Shown in pieces: positions 46,907-58,350 of a stretch of DNA of 64,000 bases. Origin of the DNA: Sequoia sempervirens (Eukaryota; Streptophyta; Pinopsida; Cupressales; Cupressaceae). The DNA lies in assembly GCA_007258455.2 (NCBI GenBank), contig VDFB02270651.1, forward strand, positions 699,232,217 to 699,296,216. Reading direction: 5' to 3'. Made by a program: the position numbers and the translations under genes. The notes beneath the pieces are model-generated. The model had not been told where the DNA came from. It ran no database searches and saw only the letters and a list, made by a program, of their open reading frames with translations. Positions within the stretch are counted from its first letter, which is position 1. The number at the start of each line of letters is the position of its first letter.

Positions 46907-48126
46907 TGTTGTGGATATGGTTGCTAATATGTGGTTGTCACTGATGTCAACACTATGATCATTTGGTGCATTGAAGACTGTATATGTCGAGGATATTGAG
47001 AAAATTGTAAAAGAAGGTATTTATGGTTCCCAGTGGAACTGTGCAAGTCAAGAAGGTGTTGTGTTATGTATGTTGAAAATTAGCTGATGTGGATTAAAAG
47101 GCTTATTATTGAATGTTTCTAGATCATCTACCAGAAGTTTCATAGGTCCGCATGAAGTTTTGAGTATGCTGTGGTTTGACAGTGTGTTGTTGGTTTCTGT
47201 CAGTGTTCTTGAATGAAGTTTCTTTAATTCTTGGTCTCTTAGTTGTTACAGATGCTTCTCTATTGTTTCTTGGTGTTCTATGGTGTCTCTAGATCATTCT
47301 CTATCTTTTTGGTGTGTCCGCATTATTCAGAGAGTTTGTGGTTGAATATCTTTGTGCGCATGTTCGGTTTCTCTTGTTTTTGGCTAACATGTTGGTGGTA
47401 GCGTGTTGTGGATCTTCGAGGTGTAATTAATTAAATTATTTTTGTGTTGGAGATATTAATTTGGGTCTCCACTATGTTGTGGCCAACCTTGGTGGATTTG
47501 CATTAAAATCTTATTTGTAAATCTAGGCTAACATTACAAATATATTTTATTTTTTTCTGGCCGACAAAGTGGTGATGGAATCTCCTGTAGCGGATATTTA
47601 AGAGTGATTGCGTGATCAGAGGAAAAGAGGCTTCATGTTCTCCTATGTGTGTATGTGTGAATATCATTTGATTGCTAAGAAAAGTGTGAAGAAGAATGTG
47701 CGAATTGTGAAGAAGTTTTGAGCTTAATTGGAACTATAATAAGGCTTGTGAAGAAGCTATTTTCTTAGTTCACAAATCTTGGATGGTTTTAATCCAAACC
47801 CTATTGTTGGACAGAGAGTCCTCTTTTGTAAATGAGTAATGAGCTCTAGGTAGTGTACTTGAATGCATGTGTATTCCCCTTATTATTTCTTTTATACTTC
47901 TAGCAGAGTATAATCTTGTGGACTAACATCCATCATGGTTTTTCCCCAACAGGGTTTCCACACGAAAAAATTCTTGTGTTATTTGTCTCTCTGTTGTGTT
48001 GATTTTTTATGGTTAATTGCTTATTCATCAGATCTAAGATTAAGTTAAGATTAAGAAGGAGAGTTTTAGTTTCTGATACAACTAATTCACCCCCCCTCTT
48101 AGTTGTGTGTCCTTGTTTTTCCAACA
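46907..48126 (+). repeat. 3' LTR of C
   Basis: It starts TGTTGTGGAT after a polypurine tract and ends TTTCCAACA. From 47059 on it aligns with the 5' LTR. The stem-loop at 48078-48106 near its end is the most complete copy in the window: eight perfect base pairs with a C-rich loop. Confidence 0.82.
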
Positions 48127-49303
48127 TTTGATAGTTTATCATGCTTTACTTGATATGTCCCATTTATTTGTTTGATTACTAATTGTGAATCACCAAACAT
48201 CTTAATGTCTTTTGCACCCAAGATTAAAGTAGCATGTAACCCAACAAGAAATGCTCCATACTCAACAGTTTTGTTTGTACATAGGAAGATTAGTCCGTAG
48301 GACAAGGGAATATAATTTCTCGTGAGTGGGATTAGTATAACCCTAGCACTGGAGTCTATTCTACACTTAGATCCATCAAAGTATAATTCCCACATATTAG
48401 TTTCTATTGTCAACATGTTATTTTTAGGGAAAGAGTCATCCAATTGGTTGGTCAAGGCTTGGCCCTTAGTTACAAACTTTAGGTCAAACTCAATCAACAA
48501 CATCACCCACTTAACTAGACATCCTGATAAATCTATTTTATTGGAAAGATGTTTGAGAGGGTCAAATTTCATCATCACACATTTTTTTGTATTTAGTAAG
48601 TAATTTTAGAATTTACTAGTAGAAAATACAAGAGCCAAACATTGTTTTTCTATTGTTGTGTATCATTTCTCATAATCTATGAAGGTTTGGCTAATGTAAT
48701 AGACTAGATGCTCTTTACCATTTTCATCTTGTTGAGCCAAAAATGTTGCAAGGGCATGGGCTAATGCAACTATATAAAGTATGAACAGTTTGTTTTGCAT
48801 AGTGGGTTGTAAAATAGGTGGAGTTACAAGGTATTCCTTCAAACTCTCAAAATCCTATTTACAATCCTCATTCCAATCAAAGTGCACATCCTTTTTGATA
48901 AGATGTGTAAATGGTAGTGTTTGATTAGCTAGAGATGTAAAAAAACAATGGATGTCTTGAATTTTTCCTTGAACATGTGCAACTGAGAAATGTTTTTAGG
49001 AGGTGGCATGTTGACGATAATGTCAATATTATTTGTATCCACCTTGATGCCTCTGTGAGATATGATAAAACCTAGAAGTTTCCCACTATCTACACCAAAG
49101 ACACATTGTTTTAGTTTCAATCTCATGTTGTATTTTCGCATCCACTCAAATATTTTCTGAAGAACATTCACGTTTTCTTGTCTTGTTAATGATTTGGCTA
49201 GAATGTCATCAATGTAATCTTCAAAAATATTATGTATGTAGTTATGAAATATCAATGTCATTGATCGTTGATATGTTGCACCCACATTATTTAATCCAAA
49301 AGG
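48127..49303 (-). pseudogene. Tat-lineage gypsy fragment T: reverse transcriptase, RNase H, archaeal RNase H
   Basis: Read down from the gap edge. FGLNNVGATYQRSMTLIF begins at 49303, and FEDYIDDILAKS carries the catalytic YIDD. LKQCVFGVDSGKLLGFI and MPPPKNISQLHMF follow. The ordinary RNase H end is LSGCLVKWVMLLIEFDL (about 48510). The archaeal-type RNase H has ELYFDGSKCR with the first catalytic Asp, KTVEYGAFLVGL with the Glu, and MFGDSQLVIKQI with the next Asp. It stops at 48127, where the LTR of C ends. This is the usual Tat order, with the second RNase H after the first, opposite to element X. Frameshifts lie between 48600 and 48930. Confidence 0.88.
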
Positions 49304-49403
49304 NNNNNNNNNNNNNNNNNNNNNNNNNNNNNNNNNNNNNNNNNNNNNNNNNNNNNNNNNNNNNNNNNNNNNNNNNNNNNNNNNNNNNNNNNNNNNNNNN
49401 NNN
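49304..49403. other. Assembly gap of 100 N
   Basis: A run of exactly 100 N cuts the reverse transcriptase of T after its PFG motif. It also hides the left part of element P. Confidence 0.98.
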
Positions 49404-50490
49404 AAAAATCCATTACATTAAAAACACACATCCATCCATAATCATTTTATATAAGCATGATTTACATATCATTTCGCATATACACCATAGATCATCTCCA
49501 TATCATTTTGCATTATCCATTTACATCAACATAAATAAATCATCATATAGATTACATCATCGTCCATCCATATTACATACCATATAAATCCATCTTCATA
49601 TAATGAATTAAGATCATAATATAAGATCTATTCATAATGCATACATCATCAGAAAAAAATGCGTCCATATATACATTGCATCACACCATAACATGATTGC
49701 ATAGCATATAGAAATAGAATCATCCATAAATGAATAAATAAATGATACACATCACATCATATCAAAATAATCATCTCATATATATATCATCATCGGATAA
49801 CTGTTATAGTACAAAATAATCGGATCAATGTACATATGTGTCAATGAGTACAAAAAGGCCCAACGGGCTATCAAAAAGGAGCCCATATGGCACGAAAAGT
49901 ATCATCTCGATCAAAATGAAGTCTACCCATCATGTCTACTACCCTCACCCCTATCACCATGACCCTCTATTGGTCTATGGCTGGTCCACTGCAAGTAATC
50001 TGGGGCCCACTCTGCTCTGGGTACGGCCTGATGATAGTGCATACGATAATAGTCCACCTCCCAGATGACCTCCCTATAAGAGTGAAGGGACACTATGCTC
50101 TAAGAGGAGGAGGCTGCCATGCTCTCCAACTACTGTCTCTAGCCCATCTCTGTGGCCACATGTAGCTCTATGGCCCGCCTCTACAAAATGGTCTGGTCTC
50201 TCTCGGCCCTGGCCTGATCCCTCTCTCCCGTCAAGGTCTAAACCTGGGCCTGTAGCTGTGCAATCAATGCATCTCTAGGATCTGGCTGCCCTGCTGATTG
50301 TGCTCATGTAGGATACACATGAGGCTGATCCTCACCCTCAGCTCGTGGTGGTGCATCTGCCTGATCTTGCTACCTAGCTGGCACCTACTCCCAGTCATGC
50401 ATCTGAACATCATCCTGGACTAGCTGAACTTGAGCCCCGACCAGCTGATCCTACCATGCACCTTCTCTCCATCCTCATCCTTCCCCTCTT
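49404..50490. other. P interior: low-complexity sequence and ORF tail
   Basis: From 49404 to about 49790 the sequence is a loose mixture of 'catccat', 'catcatata' and 'atcatat' units, not a strict microsatellite. From 49850 to 50490 minus-strand frames may be a degraded low-complexity C-terminal tail of the mobile-domain protein. Nothing else is supported. Confidence 0.5.
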
Positions 50491-50499
50491 CCCCTCATC

Positions 50500-51674
50500 C
50501 TCTACCAAGCAGAGGGTGCTCTTGGAACTGTCAATCACAGGGGTGGCCAAAACCAATCTCTATAGGATTGTGTCACACCTGGATCTACAGGCCCTTGATC
50601 ATATACCCACGACTAAGCCACTAACTATCTGAAGTTGTCTACCACCACAAAATCAAGAATGTATCACCCCCATGAACCCTGTGATATAGTACAAGAAAAT
50701 ATGGCCACATAGGCATCATCTGGCTGATCTTGTGCCTCATTGAACTAACGTTGGACTCGCCTTGGCAGGTATCTCTCCACCATGGTATGCTCCTACCCCT
50801 GCATAAACTAGTCATGGTGGGTGAAGAAAATCTGCTCTACATCATCGGCCCATCTGGGGCGACCAAGGTATGGGCACCAAATGAAAACCTACATCTCATC
50901 CAGGACCCTCCTCCAGTGAGGAATATCATGCTCACTCGTGTGTGTAAAGGACACACCAACTTTGTAATGCCATACTAGTGGATCATCAGGCCCCATCGGT
51001 ACTACAACAACTTGTGGCCAGAGAATGAGGATATGCTCCCATGCCCACACATGGAGGAGTGTAACACCTGCTCTAAGTGATTTTTTGTTGAGGTCGACAT
51101 ATTTGTGTAAGTCCCTATCAAGTGACACAAGAAGAATAGGCCCCCAAGCAAAATGAATTAGCCTGTCATGAATCATCCGCTCCCAACAAAGTCCCCAGCT
51201 AGGACTAAAATATTGGCCTCGTCGATTTGGGGCAACGAGACCTGAGATAATCACTACAACCACTAGGCGAAATAGTGATGTGAGCATCCTATGACACTCC
51301 AGCTCTATCTAGCCCTCACAAAATATAACCTCATATGTGGCAAGAATTGAGTGACAAGTGTCCCACCCGACATCCATATCAAAGATAACTTGTCAACCAT
51401 GAATCATAAATCTAAGGATGTGCCAAATGTCCTCTAAGGTGATGGTGGCCTCGCTAGTAGGAAGGTGGAAGGATGACGTCTCACTGTGCCACCTCTCAAA
51501 AATCACTGACATCATCCCAAGGGGGGTCTGCATGGGTGTTGCGTATGCAATATACCACAAACCCATGTCCTGCAGTCGATCCTGCTCCCTGTCGCTAAGG
51601 TCTCGCAAGTAAATGAAAATCTCCCACAATCTGTGCTCTTGAGAATAGAGCTCCCTCACCATGTCTTGCATCAA
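50500..51674 (-). pseudogene. Plant mobile domain (aminotransferase-like) ORF, antisense in element P
   Basis: The ATG at 51674 opens an ORF with LSDREQDRLQDMGLWYIAY, MMSVIFERWHSETSSFHLP and EATITLEDIWHILRF. These are the hallmarks of the plant mobile domain, which is shared by MAIL1/MAIN-type host proteins and ORFs carried by plant transposons. The domain continues through LDRDLHKYVDLNKKSL, AGVTLLHVWAWEHILIL and WRRVLDEM, then a stop (about 50889). VFIWCPYLGRPRWADDVEQ and ERYLPRRVQR follow in stop-broken frame to about 50500. There is a frameshift or stop near 51393-51290. The ORF is antisense to the element's LTR. A hairpin-rich leader with a possible TATA box lies upstream (51730-52030). 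Function is not known; in hosts the family is linked to silencing. Confidence 0.8.
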
Positions 51675-51732
51675 GAAAGGTCACCATGTTAAAAAATATG
51701 AAAAATTTCATTTTGAGCGTCCAAAAACCATC

Positions 51733-52027
51733 CCAGTGTCACTATCTGTGAAAATTTCAAACTGCGACACTGGAGGGCTAAACTCCGAAAGAGCACCTTC
51801 GTGGTGCAATTTTCTATTGAGTGGCATAGTTTGGGAAGATTCTGGTCTAAAAGGGAACCGTCGTGTCACACTTTAAAAATGACCCCACTAGCCATGACAT
51901 CAGCGTTGGAGTTTGAAGTTTGTTTCCAAACTCCAAACTCCACCGCCACAACATAGTCTGGGATAGCGAGCCAGTTTGGAACACCGAGTGATGTAGTTTG
52001 TTTTTTGAGCGGTGCTATATAGCACCG
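51733..52027 (-). promoter_or_regulatory. Hairpin cluster upstream of the antisense mobile-domain ORF
   Basis: There are four inverted repeats. CCAGTGTC at 51733-51740 pairs with GACACTGG at 51766-51773. GCACC at 51793-51797 pairs with GGTGC at 51803-51807. A 16-bp stem at 51907-51922 pairs with 51927-51942, with one mismatch and a 4-base loop. A perfect 18-bp palindrome, CGGTGCTATATAGCACCG, lies at 52010-52027. The palindrome's TATATA could serve as a TATA box for minus-strand transcription into the ORF. Confidence 0.6.
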
Positions 52028-52606
52028 TTGCAGAAGAACTAAGTTTAAAGGAAATAAATGAACCTGAAAAATGAAAAACAAAGCTCAGTAAGGATCACTT
52101 ACTAGTGCCCCAATGTTGGGTTGTCGTTGGTATGTCCGAACTTGATCAGAAATGTGCATCAGGAGCTATCGTTGTGCCATCTCATTAGAATTTCAGAGCT
52201 CAAATCTCAAAATTGCTAAAGGGCTGTGTGTGAAAATGAATTGAAAGTGACCCCTTAGAGCCTTTTTAAGCTTGAAAATTAGGGTTTTTTCACCTTGATT
52301 GGATGTCCTGCTAGGGTTTTGAACTCTTGAACCTATTTTTGTCTAGTTGAGGCATTTTTTACATCGTTTTATTGTGTTTAGACATGTTTTTGGCCTCCTG
52401 GAGCCTTTTTGGACATGTCGGGCACCTTGTCCTCTTTTTTCATGGGATCACCTAAAAATCAAAAAAAAAATTCAATCTCTCGAGGGGGAAATATATTGGC
52501 ATGTTTTCTCTCACTGGGCAGCATTGGGGCAAGATTTTGAAAATGAAAAATTTTGGCTTTCATCGAGACTGTTTATTCTTTAAACCAACACAATGAGTGC
52601 ATTGCT

Positions 52607-52622
52607 TCAAAGAGGGGCAAAA
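52607..52622 (+). promoter_or_regulatory. Polypurine tract of P
   Basis: TCAAAGAGGGGCAAAA runs directly into the LTR start TGTAGACATG. Confidence 0.75.
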
Positions 52623-53905
52623 TGTAGACATGTAAAATGTACTTATTGACTTTGGACATCTAATCCTGACCACTAACATCTTTTCATCCTAAATCATTTT
52701 TTGGTCTAACCATTTAATCAAATTCCTTTATCTAATTAAATTCATCAATATTCCTCTCTTAATTAAATAAATCAGTTATCTAATTGAGTCATCCTTTCTC
52801 GATAATTAAATTAACCATTCTGATCTAATTATCCTATTTAATTAAATAATTAATTTTATTTGATTAAATCTCTAAAGTCTATCTATTAAATTAAATAAAT
52901 CAAAACCTTATTTAGCTTAATCTAACATCATCTCTTTTAATGAAATAAATCATAAGCCACTATTTAATTAATCATTTTATCACATTCTTCTCATATTTGA
53001 TTTAAATAAATCCACAAATTTAAGTCAAATAGGTCACATCATTTAATCCCTTCATTAAATTAATTAACCTTGATTAATTTAATCTCTTCTCATGTCCCCT
53101 CCTCCATCTTTTACCACTTGCACATGAAAATAGAGTTATTTGATTTGTTAAATTTCTATTTTCTTCAACAAGGCATCTTTTAAGGAATATTCCTCAAGTT
53201 TGAATTCAAAATCCAAGTGGACTTTGTCCTTCCAACAAGGCATTTACTCCTCTTACAAAGTCCTTTTTCCTTAAGCCAAGTGGCATTCAATGCACCTTTC
53301 CCTCTTGTATGTCATTTCAACAAATTCAAAATTCAAATATATGCATTTATTGACACATTCTTCAAAACTTGCACATCCTCCATCCATTCACCCATTGACA
53401 AGTGGCACTTTGTCATTGGCTAATTCTTAGTCCCACATTTCTCTATTTTGGACATTCTTCCATCTTCTCATTCTATAAATAAGAGGCTAATATCCTCATT
53501 TCATCATCCAAAATTTGAGTAAACTTACTATGCTCAAATATTTAGCAATCTTCATCCATATTTTCAAATTTGTAGCTAGGTTATGCAGATTTTTGTCTTG
53601 AAGCACTCATCATTCTTCATCAAAGTGGATCAAATTTCATCATCAAAACACCATTGCATGATTGGAGTTGGGAAATGGCCAATTTTCACATCAAATTGGC
53701 ACCAATTCCCTCAAGAGATTAGGAGTTTGCTTGCTTTAGAATAGGATTTGATATGTCTTCAAGTTTCATTGTGTTCTTCATTTCATTTTCTATCTTTTTT
53801 GCTATTCAAATGAATTTCTTGAGGAATCTAGGTTCTAACTTGCATTTAATCTAATTTTTTGATTGGTTCCTTGTGCTATTGCAAGTTTTGGATTTAGGTT
53901 CGATA
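52623..53905 (+). repeat. 3' LTR of P, S1 family
   Basis: It aligns with solo LTR S1 over its length: the TGTAGACAT start, the TTAATTAAAT array, the CTATAAATA box at 53473-53481, 'cacatcaaattggcacca', and an end matching GGTTCACA (here GGTTCGATA). There is no coding sequence. Confidence 0.85.
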
Positions 53906-55036
53906 ATATGTAATCTCTTATCAACACTACATAATTATTAGAGTATATGGAATGAGGAAAACACCTCATGTACTCCCTAGGGATGTACCACTTAGAATTG
54001 GTTTTTTTCAGGTTATGTGGCAGTTGGGGATGTAGAAAATAACTACTTGTTTGAGACAAGGAAGGGAAATTTTTTCCCTACATACACTATGTTGTATGAT
54101 TTTTTTATGATAACCAATATATGGAAAAATATTTTTGATCATCATCTCAAGGCCTATGGAATCAAATATTGAGCATACAAGAGTTATGATCTAGAGGGTT
54201 TTATGGTTTGGTTGTTGGATAGAATAAGAGGAGGGAAGTATGTTCATACCTTTTCATTGCCTAATTCATTTATTAGAAATTTTTTGACCTTTAGATTCAA
54301 GAGGACAAGATGAGAAAATGGATTTCTTTTGAGAAGTTGGAGAAAGAAAAAAGGGTGAAAGGCCCTCAATTTAAATATTTTTCTGATATTGATGATGTAA
54401 TTTTGAAGGTGGAGACAGTTATGAAAAAAACTTGATAAAATTTTTGTAACTTTAAAAGAGGAAAGAGTGGAGAAAGATAAGGGTAAAGTTGTGTTCATTG
54501 AAGAGCATGATAAGGGGAAATCCCCCATGACAAAGGAAAGACCGACTTACTGGCCTCCCAAGAAGATGTACATATATGCAAGGAAGAAGAGCACTGATAA
54601 GAAATAGTTGACAATTTACACTCCCACACAATCATAGGAGTCAAGGGAACCTTCTCCTCAATAGCAATTACCACCATTGTCACCACCACATTCTTCCACC
54701 CCTGAAATAATGAGTTGGATTCCCCTCCTAGTGGACCATCTCCTCTAGAGGAGACATCAATACAAAGGAAGAGGATTGAGCCACCTAGCCCTATTGATTA
54801 CCCTACTAATGATTCAGATGATGAAATTTTTGTTATAGAATATGAAATAAGGTAGGGTATGTTATCCCCTCAAAGACACATAGTGCCACAAAATTTGAGT
54901 CTCATATTGAGAAAATCGGACTTGAGTGGGATAAATAGTTCAAAGGATGTTAGGGTTGAATCTTGTGAGAGATTCACGTATGATAATGCATTCGTGAAAA
55001 CACAATCATTTCAAGAATATGTGTGGATGAAAATGA
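53906..55036 (+). pseudogene. Unrecognised decayed coding fragment
   Basis: On the plus strand a protein-like frame at 54030-54300 reads NNYLFETRKGNFFPTYTML, IWKNIFDHHLKAYGI and FMVWLLDRIRGGKYVHTF. After a shift it continues with ISFEKLEKEKRVKGPQFKYF and then Lys/Glu-rich and Pro/Ser-rich stretches (KERPTYWPPKKMYIYARKK, LPPLSPPHSSTP). Stops are mostly single substitutions. The layout of folded part, charged part and Pro/Ser part recalls ORF Z, but I see no direct sequence match. It may be another accessory ORF of a retroelement; no function can be given. Confidence 0.4.
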
Positions 55037-55041
55037 AATAA

Positions 55042-55862
55042 CAATATATAGGGTATGTGCAGGATCATCATGGAAAAAGCAGGCCCTTAAGTGGCAACAA
55101 ATTTAGAAAAATCAGTGTTAGGCAACTTGACTTAAAAATTTGAATAAGTTATCTATATTATTTCAAAAATATGTAAGAATAGAATTTGTAGAAAATTGAA
55201 TGTAGTTTCTAAACTAATAGGTTTATTTTTTTAAAAAAATCTATTTGGTGAAAATTTGAAATTTCAATGCAGTAGTACTTAAATTTTAGGGAAAAAAATA
55301 AGAAGTAGGTGTTTGTCTAACCACCCTAACCACAACAAAATGATAATATTTTTTTATAGGATTTTAGACATAAGTAGAGGACTCATGTCTGGATGTGATG
55401 CATATTTTTTTGTAATTTTTTCCCAAGTAAATAATTAATTATGAATTTTTTTATTACAAATTTTAAAAAGTATTAAAAATTGTATGTCTGACCACATTAA
55501 CTTGGTGAAAACTTCATGAAATTAAATTTTTCTTTTTTTAATCCTATAGTATACGAAGCATAGAATGTGATCCATATTTTGAATTCATAAAATGTGATAC
55601 CGTTTTAAAGCTATAGATGTCTTTCAATCAGCCTATCAATCATGACTTTAGTCATAATTCAAATAGAAAATGAATAATAATTGTTTATTAAATTCAAAGT
55701 AAAGCATAATTTATATTGGTGGAAAGCTAAGAATCTCCTTTAAAAACCCTTTTCATTTCATCAATTTTGGGTTAAAAAAAAGTCATTAGCCACATACCCT
55801 ACAAATACCCATCATATTGCCACTTTTTGGCCCATCATGATCCTACACATACCCTATAATTG
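55042..55862. mobile_element. Terminal-inverted-repeat element (MITE-like), 0.8 kb
   Basis: The left end 'caatatatagggtatgtg' and following 'aggatcatcatgg' are mirrored at the right end (55810-55862), whose complement reads 'caattatagggtatgtg' then 'aggatcatgatggg'. The similarity continues through an 'agtggcaa' shared by both arms, giving arms of about 55-65 bp with small gaps. The interior is AT-rich without coding. Both sides of GGGTATGTG..CACATACCC are TATA, so a TA-type target is possible, but the target duplication is not clear. Confidence 0.65.
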
Positions 55863-57452
55863 AAAGGAAGAAAATGATGCTCTCTTTTTTGCTTCTAGGG
55901 TTTTGGACCTAAAATAAGAGAGATAATTTCCTTATTGTCACTCAAGAAAAAACCCTTGATATTTCAATGAAAAGGAGATTGAAATCTTACAAACAGTTCT
56001 CGTAAGGGCTGAATGAGGTCTAATGAGGGGTTCATCACCAAGTTTATTTTTGAAAAAGATAATGCAATGAAAATTGTAAAACAAGACCCTAATTCAATGC
56101 AATGACCTAGAAAATGCCCTAGAAATGCAAGTAAAATAGAATAGGAAAGCAAAAATATAAATAGTGTGGACCTGGAAACCTTCAAAATGACTGGAAATAG
56201 CTCTAAAATTCTATATGTTTTTTACTTTTTGACCAACTAGGACTCATTTTATAGTATGGGTGAATTAGTCCCAGATCAGGGTTTTTGTACGGGAGTTTGT
56301 TTTAGGAAAAAGGGTATCAAAATCTACAAACAAATCTAACAAATAGCTACAATGGGATTCATTCACCACTCTTGGTGAATTAGTCTCATTATGCTTTTCC
56401 AGAAATTGAAAGCTTTGATCTACACTTCAACACCTGCCCTTTTCTTCCGATTTGAGTTCTAAATCCAAATCTATGAAAAACACCTACAAAATAGAATTCA
56501 AATTGATTTTCTAATGGAGAGTTTTCCTTAGTCAAACCCCTAGTTTTGTAATTAAACCTTAATAGAAATAATGAAATGTGCTTGAAAAACCTAGCCTTAA
56601 ATGTGTCAAAGACTGGGAAATTTGAAACATGATGCAAGAATGGAAATGTAAAGATGAATGACTCATTTTTGGTGATCTCTAATCACCCCAAATGATCTCT
56701 AATGAGGCATCTACCTTCCTTAGGATAAATTTAGAATTATAATGGAAGATGGAATCACTGAGGAAACAAGTCTTTAGGCTTGGCTTGATGGTTAGTTGCA
56801 TCTCCCCAACCTAGAATCCATCATGATTCACCATAACCATCCATGATCAACCATTGAAAATGCTAGATCTTGATTGAAAGTGAGCTTGAAGACCTTAAAA
56901 AAATGATTTAATGCTCTTCCAATGCTTCAACTTTACTTTTTCTTGAAACTTGAATGCTCTTGTGAATTATCCTCAACACTTGACTCTTGAATTTTCTCTT
57001 TAAAATGACTTAGAGATATGCTTGGATTGTAAAAAATAACTTAGAAGCTTGATTTTATAGGCATCAACACCTAATTGACCATTATTTAGATCTCAAAGGC
57101 TGACATCCACCAAAAAACTAAATTAAATTGATGAATTCCCACTCAATTTTGAAAAATACCCCAAATTCGACTCATTCACCACACTTGGAAAATGGGTCCC
57201 ACCTAAGGAGACTCATTCACCCAAGGTGGAAAATGAGTCCCACTTTAGCTTTTTGAGGTGGGTTTTTAGGTTTTTCGATGTTTTGAATGATTTTATATGA
57301 TTTTTGAGTGAAATGAGCCTTAAGATCTAAAATAATGGGTCTTAGGGGCCTATAAATGGTGATTTTAAAAGGTAATTAATGCAAGGGTGCCAAAATAGGT
57401 CCAAATTAAGTGTGAAATTGCCTCTCTTTTCAAGAGTGCACAATTTTCTACA
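55863..57452 (-). repeat. LTR related to element X, minus strand
   Basis: On the minus strand it starts TGTAGAAAATTG at 57452, after a G-rich tract (AGTGGGGGC, 57462-57470). It resembles X by a shared 'acttaattt' near its start and by four copies of the GGGACTCATT..AATGAGTCCC stem-loop (56240, 56353, 57169, 57210). Neither TSD nor the far end could be fixed; the far end may be cut by the inverted-repeat element. No gene is present. Confidence 0.5.
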
Positions 57453-58350
57453 GTATATTTAGCCCCCACTTTAGTGCCCATATGACTCTACATGCATATG
57501 TAAGCTAAACGACTCCAATAATAGCTTTTATTTCATAAAATGATACACATATAAGTTCAATCATGATATGGGAGAATGAAGCCCCCATTGTAGCTTATCT
57601 CAAAAACCATAGTGTTAAGAACTGCATCCTGCAACTCGAATCCATTAGCTATCCAAAAATCCTCTTGTTAAACCTCTATCTAGAAATCACATTTGAGGGT
57701 AGATATATGCCCCCCCTTGATTTTGCTTGCTTTATAGAGGTGGAATAATGGTAGAAATCTAGCCACATCGAATAGGGTTAGTCATATCATAGGGAATTTG
57801 CAAGTACCATTTCACATAATGATAGACAATTGATGATGTCGAGAGGGGAATCACAATTTCAATGGAACAAATGACATCAAAAATAGAGCTCACTAGCACG
57901 CATTATGTTAATTTTAATGAAATGCACTTTTTAACACTAATATAGTTAAAACCCTAGTTTTAACTTACATAAGAGAAAATTTTGAAGTAAACTCTAACTT
58001 ATTTTATCATTTACATTTGTTTAGCTTGAAAGTGATTGAAGAGTGAAAGATTAGTAGTAGATGGGATTACATACCTGCAAGACTGGACGTGCTACAAGAC
58101 TAGGTGGCATGCAGTGAATGTTATCATGAGGTGAGTTGATTCTTCTACTTTTGTGTTGTCCTTACATATTTATTTTATGATTTTTATGCATTTCTAGGTT
58201 AATTTAGGGCTTTGGAAAAAAGTTCGCAAAGTGACCCATTTTTTTGAAAAGTGTCCCTTGTGTTCATGAAGTGTTCCACTTTTTCGCAAAGTGTCCCATT
58301 TCTTCATGAAGTTTCCCAAAATGGTTCTAAAGTTCCTAGGGCCTTTAGTA
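57453..58350. other. Non-coding remnant next to the X-related LTR
   Basis: Probably the 3' interior of the same minus-strand element. It carries purine runs on the minus strand near 57588 and 57710, besides the tract at 57462. A repeated phrase 'aagtgtcccwttt' occurs four times at 58235-58320. No coding region is supported. Confidence 0.4.

Larger units (their letters stand above)
36505..48126 (+). mobile_element. Ty1/copia element C with insertion Q
   Basis: The 5' LTR (36505-37607), Met-tRNA primer binding site, gag, protease, integrase, reverse transcriptase, RNase H, polypurine tract and 3' LTR (46907-48126) occur in canonical order on the plus strand. A 4.7 kb insertion, Q, splits gag. 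The 5' LTR lacks about 150 bp at its left end, so no target duplication is visible. The 3' end lies inside the archaeal RNase H coding sequence of element T, which shows C inserted there or was joined there. Confidence 0.88.
49404..53905 (+). mobile_element. LTR element P with antisense plant-mobile-domain ORF, 3' part
   Basis: A polypurine tract (52607-52622) followed by an LTR of the S1 family (52623-53905) gives plus orientation. Its interior, back to the gap, contains no gag or pol on the plus strand. A decayed minus-strand ORF encodes a plant mobile domain. The 5' LTR and any gag-pol would lie in or beyond the gap. Confidence 0.65.

Noticed and set aside
49404..49790. Microsatellite or telomere-like array next to the gap
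   Set aside because: The CATCAT and CCATC units are irregular and no plant telomere unit (TTTAGGG) is present; it is loose low-complexity sequence.
57585..57720. Additional polypurine tracts with adjacent LTR starts
   Set aside because: The G-runs are present on the minus strand, but no TG-starting sequence with a matching partner follows them. Only the tract at 57462-57470 does.
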